Shown here: piece after piece, positions 1-5,098 of the stretch
Numbering within the stretch: the first letter of the stretch is position 1
Layout: every line of letters starts with the position of its first letter
Source of the DNA: an uncultured Collinsella sp.
GTDB taxonomy: Bacteria; Actinomycetota; Coriobacteriia; Coriobacteriales; Coriobacteriaceae
NCBI GenBank assembly: GCA_905197585.1
Contig: CAJJZO010000146.1
Span: forward strand, 1-5,098
Reading direction: 5' to 3'
Length of the DNA stretch: 5,098 nucleotides
The notes under the pieces: generated by a model
What the model saw: only the letters and a program-made list of their open reading frames with translations
What the model was told of the DNA's origin: nothing
The model's database searches: none
Position numbers and translations under genes: made by a program

Positions 1-308
1 TTGGGCAGTGTGGAAGGCGACGCCTCGTTGTCGTAGGCAACCGATCCATCCTTGTTAATCAGCGTGATGCGCAAGTCCTCGCGATCGAGACTACGCAAGA
101 ACGGGATGGGCTCCTGCTGTTCGTCGAGAGCGGCAGCAATGAGCTCGGTTTCCTGCGCCAGATTGGCACTCGTGGCATCCGCCAAGGTGTTTTGCACAAA
201 GAACGCACCCAGCACCGTAAACGCCACGATAACCGCCATGGCGCAGACAAAGATCGTCACAAAAACGCGGTGCGACAGCGTATGTTTTCCCTGGGGGGCG
301 AAGACCAC
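1..308 (-). CDS. PhoR-type sensor histidine kinase, N-terminal 102 residues only (cut by window edge)
   Basis: Only the membrane-anchored sensor end of the protein is present; the kinase core lies beyond position 1. A GTG start at 306-308 is chosen because GAGGAG (315-320 on the minus strand, inside the last codons of the upstream regulator) sits six bases before it. A short basic N-terminus (KHTLSHR) is followed by one hydrophobic segment at about residues 15-37 (VFVTIFVCAMAVIVAF and onward). An extracytoplasmic stretch then ends in RITLINKDGSVAYDNEA at about residues 80-96. That I-T-x-I-x-x-D-G-x-V-x-Y-D pattern is typical of the outer domain of PhoR/WalK-like kinases in Gram-positive bacteria. 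The gene starts three bases after the stop of the PhoB/PhoP-type regulator, so the two are almost certainly translated together and form a cognate pair. Phosphate as the signal is inferred from the nearby pstB. The histidine and ATP-binding domains cannot be checked here. Confidence 0.85.
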   Translation of the reverse strand, partial: MVFAPQGKHTLSHRVFVTIFVCAMAVIVAFTVLGAFFVQNTLADATSANLAQETELIAAALDEQQEPIPFLRSLDREDLRITLINKDGSVAYDNEASPSTLP

Positions 309-311
309 GGG

Positions 312-1040
312 TTACTCCTCCGATGCGGTGGCCGCGGTGTCGTCGCCTTTGGCACCATCGCCGGCAGAAGGCTCGGCCAAGCGGTAGCCCACGCCGCGCA
401 CGGTCTCGATGGCGCTGGCATGCTCGCCCAGTTTTTGGCGAAGCGTCTGCACGTGCACGTCAACGGTGCGCGAACCGCCGTCGAAGTCCCAGCCCCACAC
501 GCTCTGCAGCAACGACTCGCGGGTAAAAACCACGCCGGGCTTGCGCATGAGGTACTCGAGCAGGTCGAACTCGCGCAGGGTGAGCTTAAGCGACTCGCCG
601 GCAACAGTCACCTCACGATGGCTGGGCGAGAGCACGATGTCGCCCACGCTGAGCACATCGCTCGCCTGCTTGACCATGCCGCCGCGACGCAGCAGTGCGC
701 GGCAGCGGCTCGCAAGCTCCATGAGCGAAAACGGCTTAGTCAGGTAATCGTCGGCACCGCCATCGAGCGCCATCACCTTGTCGAGCTCGGTATCCTTGGC
801 GGTAAGCATCATGATGGGCACCGTCGCCGTCAGGCGATCGGCACGCAGTCGACGCATAATCGCCAAGCCATCGGTATCGGGCAGCATGATGTCGAGCAGG
901 ACGGCATCGGGTACCCGTCGCGCCACGGCAGCCTTAAACTCACCGTCGCACGAAAAGCCTTCGGCCTCAATCCCCTGCTTGCGCAGCGCATAGACCGTCA
1001 AATCCCTGATGTTGTCATCGTCCTCGACGTAATAGATCAT
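312..1040 (-). CDS. PhoB/PhoP-type (OmpR family) response regulator
   Basis: A 242-residue DNA-binding response regulator. The receiver domain covers about residues 1-118. It has the acidic pocket VEDDD (5-9), phosphoacceptor D50 in LLDIMLPD, T80 in MMLTAKD, and K102 in YLTKPF. The winged-helix DNA-binding domain covers about 128-224, with LTLREFDLLEYL, then SRTVDVHVQTLRQKLG as the recognition helix, and ending VRGVGYRL. The start at 1040 is preferred over an in-frame ATG at 1064 because AAAGGGG lies six bases upstream and MIYYVEDDDN is the usual N-terminus of this family. After the wing comes a tail of about 20 residues rich in D, E, A, T and S, which is longer than usual. It follows pstB by 64 bases and is coupled to the PhoR-type kinase, so it probably controls phosphate-starvation genes. 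The pairing and regulon are inferred; PhoB and PhoP names are used interchangeably for this branch. Confidence 0.93.
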   Translation of the reverse strand: MIYYVEDDDNIRDLTVYALRKQGIEAEGFSCDGEFKAAVARRVPDAVLLDIMLPDTDGLAIMRRLRADRLTATVPIMMLTAKDTELDKVMALDGGADDYLTKPFSLMELASRCRALLRRGGMVKQASDVLSVGDIVLSPSHREVTVAGESLKLTLREFDLLEYLMRKPGVVFTRESLLQSVWGWDFDGGSRTVDVHVQTLRQKLGEHASAIETVRGVGYRLAEPSAGDGAKGDDTAATASEE

Positions 1041-1046
1041 GTTGAA

Positions 1047-1053
1047 CCCCTTT
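1047..1053 (-). promoter_or_regulatory. Ribosome binding site deciding the response regulator start
   Basis: AAAGGGG read on the minus strand, six bases before the ATG at 1038-1040. The alternative in-frame ATG at 1062-1064 lies upstream of this site, so the shorter protein is favoured. Confidence 0.7.
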
Positions 1054-1080
1054 GCGGCCGGCATGACCGCATCTTAACCC

Positions 1081-1094
1081 TAAAGGTACCTTTA
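1081..1094. repeat. Perfect 14-base palindrome in the pstB to response-regulator gap
   Basis: TAAAGGTACCTTTA is its own reverse complement. It lies ten bases downstream of the pstB stop and about 40 bases upstream of the regulator start. With no spacer it would make a poor RNA hairpin, and no U-run follows on the minus strand, so it does not look like a terminator. It could be a dimeric operator for the genes downstream, or chance. No good promoter hexamer pair is visible in the same 64 bases, although TAAGAT just downstream is a loose -10 candidate. Confidence 0.5.
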
Positions 1095-1104
1095 CTAGAT
1101 GGTA

Positions 1105-1980
1105 TCAGCCAAAACGCCCCGTCAAATAATCCGCCGTGCGCGGATCGGTCGGATTCTTGAAGAGTTGCGCGGTGGGCGCGTGCTCCACCAGCTCACCCAG
1201 CAAAAAGAATGCGACCGAATCGGAGATACGCGCCGCCTGCTGCATATTGTGCGTAACGACCATGAGCGTGCAGGTCTCTTTGAGCTCACAGGCCAGCTGC
1301 TCCACCACCAGCGTCGACACAGGGTCGAGTGCCGAGGTCGGCTCGTCCATCAGCAGAATGTCGGGCTGCACGGCCAGCGCGCGGGCGATGCACAGACGCT
1401 GCTGCTGGCCGCCCGAAAGACCCAGACCCGACTCTTTGAGCTTGTCCTTGACCTCATCCCATAGCGCAGCGCGACGAAGGGAGTCCTCGACCAGCTCGTC
1501 GAGCACGACGCGGTCGCGCACACCCATACCGCGCGGCCCATAGGCGACGTTGTCGTAGATGCTCATGGGAAACGGGTTGGGGCGCTGGAACACCATGCCC
1601 ACGCGCTGGCGCAAACGGCAGATGTCGTAATCGCCCAGGATATCTTGACCATCGAGCGCAATCTTGCCCTCGATACGGCAATCCTTGATGCCGTCGTTCA
1701 TGCGGTTAAAGCAGCGCAGCAACGTGGACTTTCCGCAGCCCGAAGGCCCGATAAATGAGGTGATCTGCTTGTCGCGGATCTTGATATTCACGTCCTTGAG
1801 CGCATGATGGTCGCCATAGAACAGGTCGAGGCCCTCGACGTCGATGCGCGTCGGCGAGGCGGCAAGATCCTCTGCCGTGGGGCGAGTCGCATCCCCAACC
1901 TCGCGCTCGTGCGCGGCCTCGGCCTGCGCTTCCATGAGTTCTTCAAGCTCCGTGGGCTCCACAGCCGCAGCAGCCGTCAT
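1105..1980 (-). CDS. pstB: Phosphate ABC transporter ATP-binding protein PstB
   Basis: This is the 291-residue ATPase that powers high-affinity phosphate import by the PstSCAB complex at the inner face of the membrane. Visible motifs are Walker [10 protein letters not shown] (78-86), the Q-loop with the PstB-specific run [20 protein letters not shown] (131-150), the ABC signature LSGGQQQR (188-195), Walker B ILLMDEP (208-214), D-loop SALDP (216-220), and switch histidine H244 in [10 protein letters not shown]. The C-terminus YLTGRFG is characteristic of PstB. All catalytic residues are present. The ATG at 1980 is chosen because GGAGG lies eight bases upstream; the in-frame GTG at 1995 would overlap that site. 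Compared with E. coli PstB (257 residues) there are about 34 extra N-terminal residues, rich in A and E, before the core starts near [20 protein letters not shown]. Upstream is a VanS-like kinase rather than pstA, and no phoU follows, so this copy is separated from its usual partners. Confidence 0.97.
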   Translation of the reverse strand: MTAAAAVEPTELEELMEAQAEAAHEREVGDATRPTAEDLAASPTRIDVEGLDLFYGDHHALKDVNIKIRDKQITSFIGPSGCGKSTLLRCFNRMNDGIKDCRIEGKIALDGQDILGDYDICRLRQRVGMVFQRPNPFPMSIYDNVAYGPRGMGVRDRVVLDELVEDSLRRAALWDEVKDKLKESGLGLSGGQQQRLCIARALAVQPDILLMDEPTSALDPVSTLVVEQLACELKETCTLMVVTHNMQQAARISDSVAFFLLGELVEHAPTAQLFKNPTDPRTADYLTGRFG

Positions 1981-1988
1981 ACCGCATA

Positions 1989-1993
1989 CCTCC
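1989..1993 (-). promoter_or_regulatory. Ribosome binding site of pstB
   Basis: GGAGG on the minus strand, eight bases before the ATG at 1978-1980. It overlaps the codons that would follow the alternative GTG start at 1995, which argues against that longer form. Confidence 0.7.
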
Positions 1994-1995
1994 AC

Positions 1996-2021
1996 ATCGA
2001 TATCAATTCAGCAGTATCGAT
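1996..2021 (-). other. Possible small hairpin in the pstB leader
   Basis: On the minus strand ATCGATA (2021-2015) and TATCGAT (2002-1996) pair perfectly across a 12-base loop, with one more T-G pair outside. The right arm ends two bases before the GGAGG ribosome binding site, so it could affect translation start. The stem is AT-rich and short, so stability is modest and it may have no function. Confidence 0.3.
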
Positions 2022-2035
2022 AGTAGAAATCGCGG

Positions 2036-2062
2036 CTCATATGCACGTGAGCGCATTGTCAA
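2036..2062 (-). promoter_or_regulatory. Candidate promoter of pstB (and probably the downstream regulator pair)
   Basis: On the minus strand a perfect -35 hexamer TTGACA (2062-2057) is followed after 15 bases by TATGAG (2041-2036), which matches four of six -10 bases. The spacer is short, as is often seen in activator-dependent promoters. It lies in the 103-base gap between the VanS-like kinase and pstB and would give a leader of about 50 bases. This would allow pstB to be expressed separately from the VanRS-like genes. Confidence 0.45.
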
Positions 2063-2073
2063 GTGTTTGTAAG
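2057..2073 (-). promoter_or_regulatory. Possible Pho-box-like direct repeat overlapping the pstB -35
   Basis: On the minus strand CTTACA (2073-2068) and CTTGACA (2063-2057) form an imperfect direct repeat with about a ten- to eleven-base period. Such spacing suits a tandem OmpR-family dimer, and Pho boxes of Gram-positive PhoP are TTxACA-like repeats with that spacing. Only two units are visible, so this is tentative. Confidence 0.3.
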
Positions 2074-2083
2074 GGCACGCTGG

Positions 2084-3322
2084 CTATGCGGCGGGCAGCT
2101 CGATGGTGAATATCGTGTGTTCGGGCGTCGATTCACATGCAACGGTACCGCCGTGTGCCGCGATGATCTCCTTGGCAATAGCAAGGCCCAGACCGGCACC
2201 ACCGCGATTGGTCGCACGCGCCGCATCCAGGCGATAGAACTTCTCAAAGATCACCTTGAGCTTAGCCGCAGGGATAGGATCGCCCTGATTGATAAAGCGA
2301 ACGCGCACGCCGCCATCGTCTTGGCGCCCGGCCTCAATCGTGATAGTCGAGCCCTCATAGCTATAGGCGACGGCGTTTTTCATGATGTTGTTGAACACGC
2401 GAGCCATCTTGTCGCCATCCACGAGCACCGTCAGGTCCTCGTGGATATCAACTTGGGCTTCCTTATGCTGCTCGTTGAGGATGGGATAGAACTCGTCAGC
2501 CACCTGAGCCAGCAGCAACCCCAGATCAACATAGCCGCGCGTGAGCACGATATCGTGGAAGTCAAAGCGTGTGATATCGAAGAACTCTTCGATGAGTGCA
2601 TCGAGCCGGTGCGCCTTGTCGAGCGCCACGCCCGTAAAGTGCGCACGTTGCTCAACCGGCAGCTCGGGAGCCTCTTGCAGCAGCGAAAGATAGCCCACCA
2701 CACTGGCAAGCGGGGTGCGTAGGTCATGTGCCAAGTACGTGACCAGATCGTCCTTGCGATGCGACTCGTCACGCAAGGCCTGTTGCACCTTGCGCTCACG
2801 GTCACGCACGCGGTTAAGGGCGCCCTCGACCTCCAAGAAGTCGCCGTCGATGTTGTCCCAGGTGTCGGGGTGATCGATCAGGCGATCTTGAATACGAGCG
2901 GCCAGCACACAATCGGCATGCTGCTCGCCCTGTTCGTAGCCCTGGTAGTACAGGGCGCGGCCACACAAGAACAGCACGCACGCTGCAAGCGCCAGCACAA
3001 AGCCAAGCATGTTGAATACAAAGCCGGCATCGAACAGCACCGGCCCTTCGATGCCGCCGAGCGCCATGGCGCCAATCGCCAACGTCATGGCCCACGCGGC
3101 GCCGCCAATCACCACGCAGCGGCACACGATCTCAAATCGATCGATCAGCAAAAAGCCGACAAGCAGCACCGCCAAGATTCCGACGATGTTGTCGATGCCA
3201 ATCAGCAGCAGGTTCAGCAAAAAGAGCAGCACCGTTGCAAGCGCGCGGTTGTCGACGACCGACCTCACGTATTCAAAGAGCCGATCGGGCACCTCGAACG
3301 CTTGCCTATCGTCTTTTGTCAT
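2084..3322 (-). CDS. VanS-like sensor histidine kinase with multi-span membrane domain
   Basis: A 412-residue membrane kinase predicted to phosphorylate the VanR-like regulator encoded just upstream. The ATG at 3322 is chosen because GTGAGG lies eight bases before it; longer in-frame starts run into the regulator gene. The N-terminal 125 residues hold three or four hydrophobic segments (about 27-43, 45-60, 70-90 and 98-120) joined by very short loops, so there is no sizeable outer sensor domain. A charged helical linker (about 160-190) leads to the HisKA domain with H199 in YLAHDLRTPLASVVGYL. The ATP-binding domain has the N box NNIMKNAVAYS (311-321), an F-box-like region FEKFYRLDAAR (359-369), and G box GGAGLGLAIAKEI (374-386). 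The YLAHDLRTPL, EEFFDITRF and FEKFYRLD blocks resemble VanS from memory of that family. The signal is unknown, and glycopeptide sensing must not be assumed because no vanHAX genes are in view. Confidence 0.93.
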   Translation of the reverse strand: MTKDDRQAFEVPDRLFEYVRSVVDNRALATVLLFLLNLLLIGIDNIVGILAVLLVGFLLIDRFEIVCRCVVIGGAAWAMTLAIGAMALGGIEGPVLFDAGFVFNMLGFVLALAACVLFLCGRALYYQGYEQGEQHADCVLAARIQDRLIDHPDTWDNIDGDFLEVEGALNRVRDRERKVQQALRDESHRKDDLVTYLAHDLRTPLASVVGYLSLLQEAPELPVEQRAHFTGVALDKAHRLDALIEEFFDITRFDFHDIVLTRGYVDLGLLLAQVADEFYPILNEQHKEAQVDIHEDLTVLVDGDKMARVFNNIMKNAVAYSYEGSTITIEAGRQDDGGVRVRFINQGDPIPAAKLKVIFEKFYRLDAARATNRGGAGLGLAIAKEIIAAHGGTVACESTPEHTIFTIELPAA

Positions 3323-3348
3323 ATCAAGATCCTCACAAGCGAAAAGCG

Positions 3349-4044
3349 TTATTCGATGATGTAGCCGACGCCCCAGACGTTTTTGATAAAGCGTGGCTTT
3401 TGTGCGTCGTCGCCGATTTTTTCGCGCAAGTGGCGAATGTGCACCATCACCGTATTGTTGGAGCCGGGCATAAAATCCTCGCTCCACACCGCGCGGAACA
3501 GGTCCTCCACGGCCACCACGCTGCCGCGATGCTCGACCAGATACAGCAAGATTGAATACTCGGTGGGTGTGAGGCGTACCGGTGCACCGTCCACCGTCAC
3601 GGAACGAGCGTCGCGGTTGATCTCCAAGCCGTCGAGCTGAATGGTCGGCGACTCGGCCGCCTGTGCACGGCTACCGTAGCTGGTGTAGCGGCGAAGCTGA
3701 GCGTGCACGCGCGCGATGAGCTCCAGCGGACGGAACGGCTTAACCACGTAATCGTCCGCGCCAAGCGAAAGGCCCCCGATCTTGTCTTGCTGGGCATCGC
3801 GCGCCGTCAGCATGATCACGGGATAGGTATGGCTGGAACGGATCGTACGCAGCAGCTCAAACCCATCGATATCGGGCAGCATGACATCTAGCAGCGCCAA
3901 ATCGAACTCCTGCTCCAAAATCGCCTTGGCAGCATCGGCCCCGCTATAGGCAATCTGGACATCAAAGCCCTCTTTTGTAAGGTAGATGCCAACCAAGTCG
4001 GCGATGGCCTTTTCGTCATCAACTACCAGTATGCGCTCGTTCAT
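3349..4044 (-). CDS. VanR-like (OmpR family) response regulator
   Basis: A 231-residue DNA-binding response regulator. The receiver domain (about 1-118) has acidic pocket VDDE (8-11), phosphoacceptor D53 in LLDVMLPD, T80 in IMLTARD and K102 in YVVKPFRPLELIARV. The winged-helix domain (about 132-231) contains LTPTEYSILLYLVEHRG, then GSNNTVMVHIRHLREKIGD as recognition helix, and ends KNVWGVGYIIE. KPFRPLELIARVxAQLRRY, SNNTxxVHIRHLREK and VWGVGYxIE are blocks shared with VanR, and length agrees with that family (about 231). GAGGAG (4055-4050 on the minus strand) five bases before the ATG supports the start. The kinase gene starts 26 bases after the stop, so the two are probably one transcript. 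The shared intergenic region with the divergent carboxypeptidase suggests that gene as a possible target. The name VanR-like is a family resemblance, not evidence of vancomycin resistance. Confidence 0.94.
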   Translation of the reverse strand: MNERILVVDDEKAIADLVGIYLTKEGFDVQIAYSGADAAKAILEQEFDLALLDVMLPDIDGFELLRTIRSSHTYPVIMLTARDAQQDKIGGLSLGADDYVVKPFRPLELIARVHAQLRRYTSYGSRAQAAESPTIQLDGLEINRDARSVTVDGAPVRLTPTEYSILLYLVEHRGSVVAVEDLFRAVWSEDFMPGSNNTVMVHIRHLREKIGDDAQKPRFIKNVWGVGYIIE

Positions 4045-4064
4045 GCGTGCTCCTCTCGCGCTCC

Positions 4065-4070
4065 ATTATG
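4065..4070 (-). promoter_or_regulatory. Candidate -10 element of the VanR/VanS-like operon
   Basis: CATAAT on the minus strand matches five of six -10 consensus bases and would start transcription about 14 bases before the regulator's ATG. No good -35 hexamer is found 16-18 bases upstream, which would fit a promoter needing an activator, for example autoregulation by the VanR-like protein. Confidence 0.4.
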
Positions 4071-4103
4071 CCTGAGGCGACGCACGCCACACACAACAAG
4101 CGT

Positions 4104-4130
4104 GGGTGATTAAGTCGGCCTTAAGCACCC
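4104..4130. promoter_or_regulatory. Interrupted palindrome with internal 11-base direct repeat, candidate operator between divergent genes
   Basis: Left arm GGGTGATTAAG (4104-4114) and right arm CTTAAGCACCC (4120-4130) are inverted repeats with a five-base spacer and a single mismatch (A4109 against G4125). Inside, TTAAG occurs at 4110-4114 and again at 4121-4125, a direct repeat with an 11-base period, which is the spacing expected for tandem binding by OmpR-family regulators. The centre is about 59 bases upstream of the inferred start of the VanR-like transcript and about 92 bases upstream of the inferred carboxypeptidase start. It could also form an RNA hairpin, but with no gene ending nearby and only a short T-tract a terminator role is unlikely. 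Confidence 0.5.
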
Positions 4131-4196
4131 TTGTGCCCGTTCGGGCGCGGATGTGGGCCACGCACGCACGCGATGATCGCCGACGCCGGCAAACGA

Positions 4197-4202
4197 TATA
4201 CT
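4197..4202 (+). promoter_or_regulatory. Candidate -10 element of the carboxypeptidase gene
   Basis: TATACT matches five of six -10 consensus bases. Transcription would start near 4209, giving a leader of about 32 bases to the GTG at 4242 and excluding the upstream ATG at 4173. A convincing -35 hexamer is not seen 17 bases upstream. Confidence 0.4.
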
Positions 4203-4241
4203 CTAGTTTCAGAAGAGACCATCCCGTCGAAAGCGAAATCT

Positions 4242-5098
4242 GTGAAGTCCCTCACCTCTTTTGCAAAGCGCTCAGCCCAGCTTGCCGCCGGCTTTGTCTG
4301 CGCTATCGCCCTTGCCGCTGGCGCGCCCACCGTCGCCGGCGCCCAAGTGCTCACGACCGACAATGTTTGCGGCAAAACCGCCGATGCGCGCGGCATCACG
4401 GCCGAAAACCTGCCCGATATCGATGCGACCAATGCCCTCGTCATGGGCAAAGACGGTACCGTCTACTATGGGCGCGGCGCCGATGAGCAGGTCAAAATCG
4501 CCTCGATCACCAAGGTCATGACCGCAATCCTAACCGTCGAGAATTGCAAGATGGACGAGAAGGTCACGGTGAGCAACGCCGCAGCCACCGTGGGTAATTC
4601 GACCGCCGGATTGCTCGAAGGCGACGAGCTTACCGTGGAGCAGGCACTACGCGGTCTGATGATTCCCTCGGGCAACGACGCCGCCATCGTGCTCGCCGAA
4701 TATGTGGGCAAGAAGATCGACCCCAAGACCAAAGACGCCGAGGCCACATTTGTGAAGGCCATGAACGAGCGCGCTAAGAAGCTCGGCTGTACCGGTACGC
4801 TTTTTGAAAACCCGCATGGTCTGGACTTTGATGAGTGGGCTGGCAATATGCACTCAACCGCACACGACGTAGCGCTGATGATGCAGGAGGCCATGAAAAA
4901 CGACACGATCCGCGAGGTCGTAGCGAGCGAGGATTCCTGGATCGAGGTCACGGGCGCCGACGGCACCGACCATTCGCATTCCATGGACACGCATAACTAT
5001 TTGCTGGGCCAAGATGGCAACATCGGCGGCAAGACCGGCACCACCGACGACGCGGGCTATTGCTTTACGAGCGCCTACAACCGCGACGGCGACGAGAT
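4242..5098 (+). CDS. D-alanyl-D-alanine carboxypeptidase, S11 family penicillin-binding protein (3' end cut by window)
   Basis: A secreted serine carboxypeptidase that removes the terminal D-alanine from peptidoglycan pentapeptides outside the membrane and so limits cross-linking. The first 285 residues are visible and remain open at the window edge. A signal peptide is clear: basic start (KSLTSFAKR), hydrophobic core at about 14-28, and a probable AGA cleavage site ending at residue 34. All three S11 active-site motifs are present: SITK with nucleophile S88 and K91 in IASITKVMTAIL, SGN at 143-145 in MIPSGNDAAIVLAEY, and KTG at 264-266 in GGKTGTTDDAGYC. ENPHGLDF is also typical of the DacA/DacF group. 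The C-terminal domain and any membrane anchor are out of view. The start is uncertain: GTG 4242 gives a proper signal peptide but has only a weak ribosome binding site, and the frame stays open to an ATG at 4173. It is divergent from the VanR/VanS-like operon. Confidence 0.93.
   Translation, partial: MKSLTSFAKRSAQLAAGFVCAIALAAGAPTVAGAQVLTTDNVCGKTADARGITAENLPDIDATNALVMGKDGTVYYGRGADEQVKIASITKVMTAILTVENCKMDEKVTVSNAAATVGNSTAGLLEGDELTVEQALRGLMIPSGNDAAIVLAEYVGKKIDPKTKDAEATFVKAMNERAKKLGCTGTLFENPHGLDFDEWAGNMHSTAHDVALMMQEAMKNDTIREVVASEDSWIEVTGADGTDHSHSMDTHNYLLGQDGNIGGKTGTTDDAGYCFTSAYNRDGDE

Noticed and set aside
1041..1064. Longer N-terminus (eight more residues) for the PhoB/PhoP-type regulator
   Set aside because: The AAAGGGG binding site lies within this extension, and the family begins directly at MIYYVEDD.
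192..1160. A 322-codon plus-strand open frame
   Set aside because: It runs antisense across the PhoR-type, PhoB-type and pstB genes and reads as a His/Arg/Ala-rich sequence with no recognisable domain. The opposite-strand genes have complete catalytic motifs, so this is a composition shadow.
1981..2083. An intrinsic terminator after the VanS-like kinase
   Set aside because: No GC-rich stem followed by a U-run was found on the minus strand; the hairpin nearest pstB is AT-rich and placed just before the ribosome binding site.
2063..3364. Two plus-strand open frames of 219 and 212 codons (2063-2722 and 2726-3364)
   Set aside because: Both lie antisense to the VanS-like kinase, whose HisKA and ATP-binding motifs are intact, and neither shows a domain of its own.
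3323..3487. Longer N-terminus for the VanS-like kinase
   Set aside because: It would overlap the 3' end of the VanR-like gene by over 130 bases and reads as basic low-complexity sequence. The ATG at 3322 has a proper ribosome binding site.
4466..4990. A 174-codon minus-strand open frame rich in serine
   Set aside because: It is antisense to the carboxypeptidase region containing the SITK and SGN motifs; the serine-rich reading is what the reverse of GC-rich coding sequence gives.
2084..5098. A glycopeptide resistance cluster
   Set aside because: Only regulator and kinase resemblance plus a serine carboxypeptidase is present. No vanH, vanA/B-type ligase or vanX-type dipeptidase is encoded in the window, so a resistance claim is not supported.
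1..5098. Mobile element, CRISPR array, tRNA or rRNA
   Set aside because: No transposase or integrase motifs, no regularly spaced repeats and no tRNA-like or rRNA-like sequence were seen; nearly all of the window is covered by ordinary coding genes of even composition.

Overview
The window looks like chromosomal DNA from a GC-rich Gram-positive bacterium. Codons rich in GC at the third position, frequent GTG starts and clear AGGAG-type ribosome binding sites fit an actinobacterium. The mix of a PhoB/PhoR-type pair that looks clostridial with a VanR/VanS-like pair suggests Coriobacteriia (a Collinsella-like gut organism). That placement is inference from sequence character, not a database match.

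Layout from right to left, following the minus-strand genes. A VanR-like response regulator (3349-4044) and a VanS-like histidine kinase (2084-3322) form a two-gene unit with a 26-base gap. After a 103-base gap that carries its own promoter-like sequence comes pstB (1105-1980), the ATPase of the phosphate ABC importer. After a further 64 bases, containing a perfect 14-base palindrome, comes a PhoB/PhoP-type response regulator (312-1040). Three bases after its stop starts a PhoR-type sensor kinase (1-308), which is cut by the left edge of the window. On the plus strand, divergent from the VanR-like gene, a secreted penicillin-binding D-alanyl-D-alanine carboxypeptidase of the S11 family runs from 4242 off the right edge.

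Two regulatory themes meet here. The left part is a phosphate-starvation module (PstB plus PhoB/PhoR-type proteins), but no pstS, pstC, pstA or phoU is visible. The right part pairs a VanRS-like cell-envelope sensing system with a divergently transcribed peptidoglycan carboxypeptidase. The two share a 197-base intergenic region that holds an interrupted palindrome and promoter-like elements on both strands. Co-regulation of the carboxypeptidase by the VanRS-like pair is a testable inference. No vanH/vanA/vanX-like resistance genes are present in the window.

No RNA genes, mobile elements, CRISPR arrays or convincing intrinsic terminators were seen. Every stretch without a gene is under 300 bases.
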